Shown: positions 8,674 to 12,630 of the stretch, piece by piece
Layout: the number at the start of each line of letters is the position of its first letter
How positions within the stretch are numbered: the stretch's first letter is position 1
Translations under genes and position numbers: made by a program
Notes under the pieces: generated by a model
What the model saw: only the letters and a program-made list of their open reading frames with translations
Database searches by the model: none
Told to the model about the DNA's origin: nothing
Source of the DNA: Amphritea sp.
GTDB taxonomy: Bacteria; Pseudomonadota; Gammaproteobacteria; Pseudomonadales; Balneatricaceae
Reading direction: 5' to 3'
DNA length: 12,630 nt
Assembly (NCBI GenBank): GCA_018067325.1
Contig: JAGPUU010000275.1
Span: forward strand, 1-12,630

Positions 8674-11319
8674 ATGCCGTTCTCAAGACGTTCTTCCTAC
8701 ACACTGACACTGGCGGTCATCGCCACAATGCCTGCGATCCTACACGCGGCCAATTTGGATTCAGATATCCAAAATGCGCTATGGACCTGCACAATGGAAA
8801 ATGGCCAGGACTGGCAATGTGATAACCCTGACAAGGGAAATAATCAACTATCGGAAGCTACGGCACAAAATGCCACCAGCGACACTGATAAAATACAACC
8901 TGTAGAATATGCTTCCGCCAAACCTATTCAACAGATTGACGGTGCCTGGGTATGCGAAACGAATGCCTCCGGCGGCTGGTCCTGCCTTGATAATCAGGCA
9001 ATTTCAGCATCATCTATATCGGCCAAACCAGTTACAGCATCTAACGCTCAGACAACAAAAGTACTCAACGCCCTTCCAGCTTCTATAAAGAGCCCGGTTA
9101 AACCAAACCCAGTTGAAACAGCCAACCTCGCAGATAAACGATACGCCAATCTGGACTGGTACCCAATATCCGAAGCAACAAAAGCCTGCCATGGTGTATA
9201 TATTGAGCCTGAGACTCAAAGCGATACAGGACAAGGTTCATCTGTAAGCCAGGACAAATTGCAAATCGATGCGGATCGCTCGGAAACACAACTAGGCGGT
9301 TTGACCCGCCTCGAAGGAAATGTTGAGTTACGCCAGCAAGGTCGGTATCTACGTAGCGACTCAGCTCAGTTTGATCAGATATCTAATCAGGTCAACATGA
9401 TTGGCAACGTGCAGTACAGAGAACCGGGAATGTTACTCCGGGGCACCCAAGCGCAAACTAATGCAATAACCGGTGAGACCATTGTTAGTCGTGCCGACTA
9501 TGTAGTACACGAACAATCCCTGCGAGGTGATGCCAATCGGATCATCCGCATGCAGGACAATCGCATACGGATGGAGCAAAGCACCTACACGACCTGCCCA
9601 CCTAACGATGAAAGTTGGGAAATAGCGGCAGACTCTCTGGTACTGGACCCAAATCGTGGTTTCGGTACCGCGCGCCACGCCACCCTTAAAATCGCAGACA
9701 CACCCATTTTCTATTTTCCCTATCTGGAATTCCCGATTGACGATAAGCGCCATTCCGGTTTCCTGTTTCCATCATTCGGCCACTCAAGCGAAGATGGCCT
9801 TGAGATTGCTACACCCTATTATTTCAATCTGGCGCCAAACTACGATGACACCCTGACGCCCAGTGTATTTACCAAGCGCGGTCTGTTACTTGAAAATGAA
9901 TTCCGCTATCTGAATGACTATGGCCAACAGGCTCTGAGTACCGGTCTGTTAATTAATGATAATCAGACTAACCAGGACCGCTGGCTAGTTGGTGTAGATC
10001 ACACGGGTCAACAGGACGCCTGGAGTACTCTGGTCGATTACAACGCTATCAGTGATGATAAATACTTCGATGATCTGGGGTCTAGTCTGGAGGTTGATCG
10101 ATCCAACCATCTGGACCAGCAAGCTCAAGTAACTTACAGCGAAAGAAACTGGTCAGCCACACTCAAAGCTCACAGTTATCAGACCATTAATAGCAGTAAG
10201 TCCCCCTATAAGCGGATGCCGCAATTACAGGTGGAAGGACGCCACATCTATAATCAGACACAAGAGGTTGTCTTTAGCTATCTGACCGATGCCTCTCTAT
10301 TTGATCGTAAAATAGATGATCTCACGGGCATTGACCGGGTAACAGGTAGCCGATTGCATCTGCAGCCTTCTCTCAGCGCACCTACTGTCTGGAGTTGGGG
10401 GTACATGACACCTAAGGCTACAGCCTGGCTTAGTCAGTATAACCTGGAAGATCAAATTGCCGGAGAAGACGACAGCATCAATCGCGCGGTAGGCCTGTTT
10501 AGTTTTGATTCAGGTTTAATTTTCGAACGTCAGGCCGGCAGTTACACTCAAACTCTTGAGCCTCGATTATTCGCACTTTACAGCCAGGAAAAAGATCAAC
10601 AAGGCATTCCTGATTTTGATACCGCTGAAACTGATTTTAGCTATCAGAGCTTATTCCGGGAAAACCGCTTTACCGGATTAGATAAGATTGGTGATAGCCA
10701 ACAGGTTTCACTTGGTATCAGTTCAGCGTTCTATCGGAGCGACGGTAGTGAAAAGGCTCGACTGGGATTAGCACAAGCCTATTACTTTGCTGACCGCAGT
10801 GTGCAACTTAATGGCGATACCAGTGTCGATACTGAGGCACAATCAAACTTTGCCGCCGAAGCCAGCTGGAGCCCCTATTCAGATCTACAGCTATCCATTG
10901 ATACTGAGCTGGATAAGCAATCACTCGATCCATTAGAAAACAATCTAAAAGTCCGCTATCTCCCGGCACCTAACAAAGCGATCAGCTTCAGTTATCGCTA
11001 CCGGGAAGACCTGCGAAACCAGGCAGAGTTCTCTTTTATCTGGCCTCTATCGCCAGAATGGAGCGCGATGGGACTGTGGCAGAAAGATTTAGAAAACTCG
11101 CAAACGCCTGAAGCGTTGTTTGGACTTGAGTATGCCAGTTGCTGTTGGAAAGTTCGGGTTGCTGCACGACAGTGGATAGAGGATGATAGCGAGGGTCAGG
11201 AAGACACCGCTCTATTCCTGCAGTTTGTCCTAAAAGGACTAGGTGAGGTTGGTAATGACAGTACCGCCCTGGAAGATATTTTTGGTTTTAAAGAACGTGA
11301 AGAGACTAATGACTACTAA
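8674..11319 (+). CDS. lptD: LPS-assembly outer-membrane protein LptD
   Basis: Outer-membrane beta-barrel that, with lipoprotein LptE, places lipopolysaccharide in the outer leaflet. It has 881 residues, longer than the roughly 780 of E. coli and closer to pseudomonads. Order: signal peptide (1-26), an N-terminal extension with two W-x-C modules (37-49 and 92-104), YANLDWYP leading to CHGVYIEP (172-179), the LptA-like jellyroll (about 195-335), and the barrel with FPYLEFPIDDKRHSGFLFPSFG (348-369). Cys172, Cys308, Cys823 and Cys824 line up by context with the four E. coli cysteines whose interstrand disulfides are required for function. Cys39, 49, 94 and 104 are extra. An in-frame TGA lies immediately before the ATG, so the start cannot be upstream. 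It overlaps surA by 11 bases. Confidence 0.96.
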   Translation: MPFSRRSSYTLTLAVIATMPAILHAANLDSDIQNALWTCTMENGQDWQCDNPDKGNNQLSEATAQNATSDTDKIQPVEYASAKPIQQIDGAWVCETNASGGWSCLDNQAISASSISAKPVTASNAQTTKVLNALPASIKSPVKPNPVETANLADKRYANLDWYPISEATKACHGVYIEPETQSDTGQGSSVSQDKLQIDADRSETQLGGLTRLEGNVELRQQGRYLRSDSAQFDQISNQVNMIGNVQYREPGMLLRGTQAQTNAITGETIVSRADYVVHEQSLRGDANRIIRMQDNRIRMEQSTYTTCPPNDESWEIAADSLVLDPNRGFGTARHATLKIADTPIFYFPYLEFPIDDKRHSGFLFPSFGHSSEDGLEIATPYYFNLAPNYDDTLTPSVFTKRGLLLENEFRYLNDYGQQALSTGLLINDNQTNQDRWLVGVDHTGQQDAWSTLVDYNAISDDKYFDDLGSSLEVDRSNHLDQQAQVTYSERNWSATLKAHSYQTINSSKSPYKRMPQLQVEGRHIYNQTQEVVFSYLTDASLFDRKIDDLTGIDRVTGSRLHLQPSLSAPTVWSWGYMTPKATAWLSQYNLEDQIAGEDDSINRAVGLFSFDSGLIFERQAGSYTQTLEPRLFALYSQEKDQQGIPDFDTAETDFSYQSLFRENRFTGLDKIGDSQQVSLGISSAFYRSDGSEKARLGLAQAYYFADRSVQLNGDTSVDTEAQSNFAAEASWSPYSDLQLSIDTELDKQSLDPLENNLKVRYLPAPNKAISFSYRYREDLRNQAEFSFIWPLSPEWSAMGLWQKDLENSQTPEALFGLEYASCCWKVRVAARQWIEDDSEGQEDTALFLQFVLKGLGEVGNDSTALEDIFGFKEREETNDY

Positions 11320-12601
11320 GCTCATGAACATACTCAAGCCAGGTTTGGCTACCCTAATACTTGGATTAAGCGTCTCGGCCAGCGCCGTAGACACTCCTAT
11401 TGACCGCATCATAGCCATCGTCAATGATGACATTGTGCTGCAAAGCGAACTAAGTAACCGAGAAGCAATAATCAAAGCTCGTCTCAGTGCCCAGGGACGC
11501 AGCCTACCTGATGAGATGATACTCCAGGATCAAGTACTGGACCGTTTGCTCCTGGACAACATTCAACTGCAGATAGGCAAAGAGCGGGGAATCAGAATCA
11601 GCGACAGCGAACTGAACGCCTCAATGGAGCGGATAGCGGCAGGGTCAAACCTGACGTTAGAGCAGTTCCGTGAAGCTCTGATCGCAGAAGGCCAGGATTA
11701 CGCTCAGGCCCGACAACAGATTCGCAACGAGATGCTGATCCAACGGATTCAGCAACGTATCGTCAACAGCCGCATCAATGTTTCCCAACAAGAGATCAAT
11801 AACTACCTTGATTCTGAACAGGGACAACAGCTAAGTGCTGAAAGTTACAACCTTTCTCAGATACTGGTGGCCGTACCATTGCAGGCGACTGCTAAGATGA
11901 TCCAGTCAGCCCAGCAGCAAGCTGAAGAAATATCTGAGCAGCTCAAAAACGGTGCCAATTTCGCTGAAACCGCGGTTTCACGTTCCAAAGGGCCAAACGC
12001 TTTAAAAGGTGGGGCGATAGGCTGGCGAAAACTCAATGAGATGCCTGAAGAGTTTGCATCAGCGGCTAAGAAACTCAAGACAGGTGAGTTTAGCGAGCCT
12101 TTACGCAGCCCGAGCGGTTTCCATATTCTTAAAGTCCTCGGAAAAAAGGGTGGTAGTGTTCAGCTGGTCAAACAGGTAAAAGTCCGACACATCCTACTGA
12201 GTCCAAATGAAATTCGTTCTCCAGCTCAGACCCGCCGTGAGATCGAGTCAATTTATCAGCAGCTTAGAGAAGGCGTACCGTTTGATGAATTAGCTAAACA
12301 ACTCAGCGATGACGCTGGCAGCGGTTCATTAGGCGGCGACCTGGGTTGGGCACAGGCTGGACAGATGGTGCCTGAGTTTGAACAAGTTATGTTTAATACC
12401 CCTAAAGGTAAACTCAGCTCCCCTTTTGAGTCCCGCTTTGGTTGGCACATTCTCAAAGTAGAAGATGACCGCGAGCAGGATATGAGTGATGAGATGCAGA
12501 CTAATCAGGCTCGGGCAACGATAAGACAACGTAAGTTCAATGAAGAACTACAAAACTGGTTGCGTGAAATTCGCTCCCAGGCTTACATCGAGCTTAAGTA
12601 A
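11309..12601 (+). CDS. surA: periplasmic chaperone / peptidyl-prolyl isomerase SurA
   Basis: Escorts unfolded outer-membrane proteins, LptD included, across the periplasm to the Bam complex. I chose ATG 11309 because GAAGAG sits four bases upstream; it gives 430 residues (E. coli 428) and a proper signal peptide cut after SVSASA (residue 26). The 5'-most ATG (11243) would bury the signal sequence, and ATG 11324 is too far from the Shine-Dalgarno. Domains: SurA N-terminal chaperone (about 27-150, starting VDTPIDRIIAIVNDD), parvulin domain 1 (about 178-278, GGAIGW and GFHILKV), parvulin domain 2 (about 289-385, VRHILLSP, GGDLGW, GWHILKV), and a C-terminal helix. The first parvulin domain has LSQILV where an active domain has His, suggesting a non-catalytic role. 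It overlaps lptD by 11 bases. Confidence 0.96.
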   Translation: MTTKLMNILKPGLATLILGLSVSASAVDTPIDRIIAIVNDDIVLQSELSNREAIIKARLSAQGRSLPDEMILQDQVLDRLLLDNIQLQIGKERGIRISDSELNASMERIAAGSNLTLEQFREALIAEGQDYAQARQQIRNEMLIQRIQQRIVNSRINVSQQEINNYLDSEQGQQLSAESYNLSQILVAVPLQATAKMIQSAQQQAEEISEQLKNGANFAETAVSRSKGPNALKGGAIGWRKLNEMPEEFASAAKKLKTGEFSEPLRSPSGFHILKVLGKKGGSVQLVKQVKVRHILLSPNEIRSPAQTRREIESIYQQLREGVPFDELAKQLSDDAGSGSLGGDLGWAQAGQMVPEFEQVMFNTPKGKLSSPFESRFGWHILKVEDDREQDMSDEMQTNQARATIRQRKFNEELQNWLREIRSQAYIELK

Positions 12602-12606
12602 GCCTG

Positions 12607-12630
12607 ATGCAACCCTATCGATTGGCCCTA
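12607..12630 (+). CDS. pdxA: start of probable pdxA (4-hydroxythreonine-4-phosphate dehydrogenase), cut by window end
   Basis: An ATG five bases after the surA stop opens a frame reading MQPYRLAL up to the edge. PdxA proteins usually begin with a short stretch ending in -ALTPGEPAGIG, and surA-pdxA-ksgA is a very common order in gammaproteobacteria. Only eight codons are visible, so the call rests mainly on context. PdxA acts in pyridoxal phosphate synthesis. Confidence 0.55.

Noticed and set aside
8574..8822. 82-codon plus-strand frame overlapping the lptD start
   Set aside because: It runs in another frame over the lptD signal peptide and N-terminus, has no family resemblance or ribosome-binding site, and conflicts with a clear conserved gene.
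11243..11308. N-terminal extension of SurA from the first ATG
   Set aside because: It lies wholly inside lptD, would place 22 residues ahead of a good signal peptide, and the Shine-Dalgarno supports ATG 11309.

Overview
The window looks like ordinary chromosome from a marine-type gammaproteobacterium, probably in the Oceanospirillales/Pseudomonadales group. The evidence is moderate base composition, Pseudomonas-like protein architectures (AmgK/MurU recycling pair, LptD with a Trp/Cys-containing N-terminal extension, DUF3530, TerB-type DjlA), and a gene order that, as I recall, broadly matches the trpE, rpe/gph, amgK/murU, lptD/surA/pdxA neighbourhood of pseudomonads. This is inference from the sequence; no species was identified by search.

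Layout, left to right. Positions 1-216 hold nothing I can name. trpE (anthranilate synthase component I) lies on the minus strand at 262-1746 with a rho-independent terminator just beyond it. A 727-base gap (1747-2473) separates trpE from a plus-strand nhaR-type LysR regulator (2474-3388). rpe and gph form a minus-strand pair (4761 down to 3389) for pentose-phosphate epimerisation and phosphoglycolate removal; gph abuts nhaR stop-to-stop. An exported DUF3530 protein (4872-5933, plus) is divergent from rpe. A tight minus-strand operon amgK-murU-djlA (8541 down to 5962) encodes the cell-wall sugar salvage kinase, its partner uridylyltransferase, and a membrane J-domain co-chaperone. Divergent from amgK, on the plus strand, come lptD (8674-11319), surA (11309-12601) and the first codons of what is probably pdxA (12607 to the edge).

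Functional theme: the right half is an envelope-biogenesis block. AmgK and MurU recycle N-acetylmuramic acid into UDP-MurNAc; LptD inserts LPS into the outer membrane; SurA is the periplasmic chaperone that helps fold LptD and other beta-barrels; DjlA is an inner-membrane-anchored DnaK co-chaperone.

The least expected part is the gap between trpE and nhaR. On the minus strand I see a promoter-like -10, three hairpins with C/U-rich loops, a linker carrying repeated TAAGTAAGTTGT motifs, and a GC-rich hairpin followed by nine U. Together these look like an unannotated small RNA of about 200 nt, divergent from nhaR, with a perfect 7-bp inverted repeat between the two that could be a LysR-type operator. 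The rest of the window is conserved housekeeping sequence with some smaller oddities: duplicated W-x-C modules in LptD, a probable TTG start for gph, a missing nucleophile in DUF3530, and Gln in place of His in the first SurA parvulin domain.
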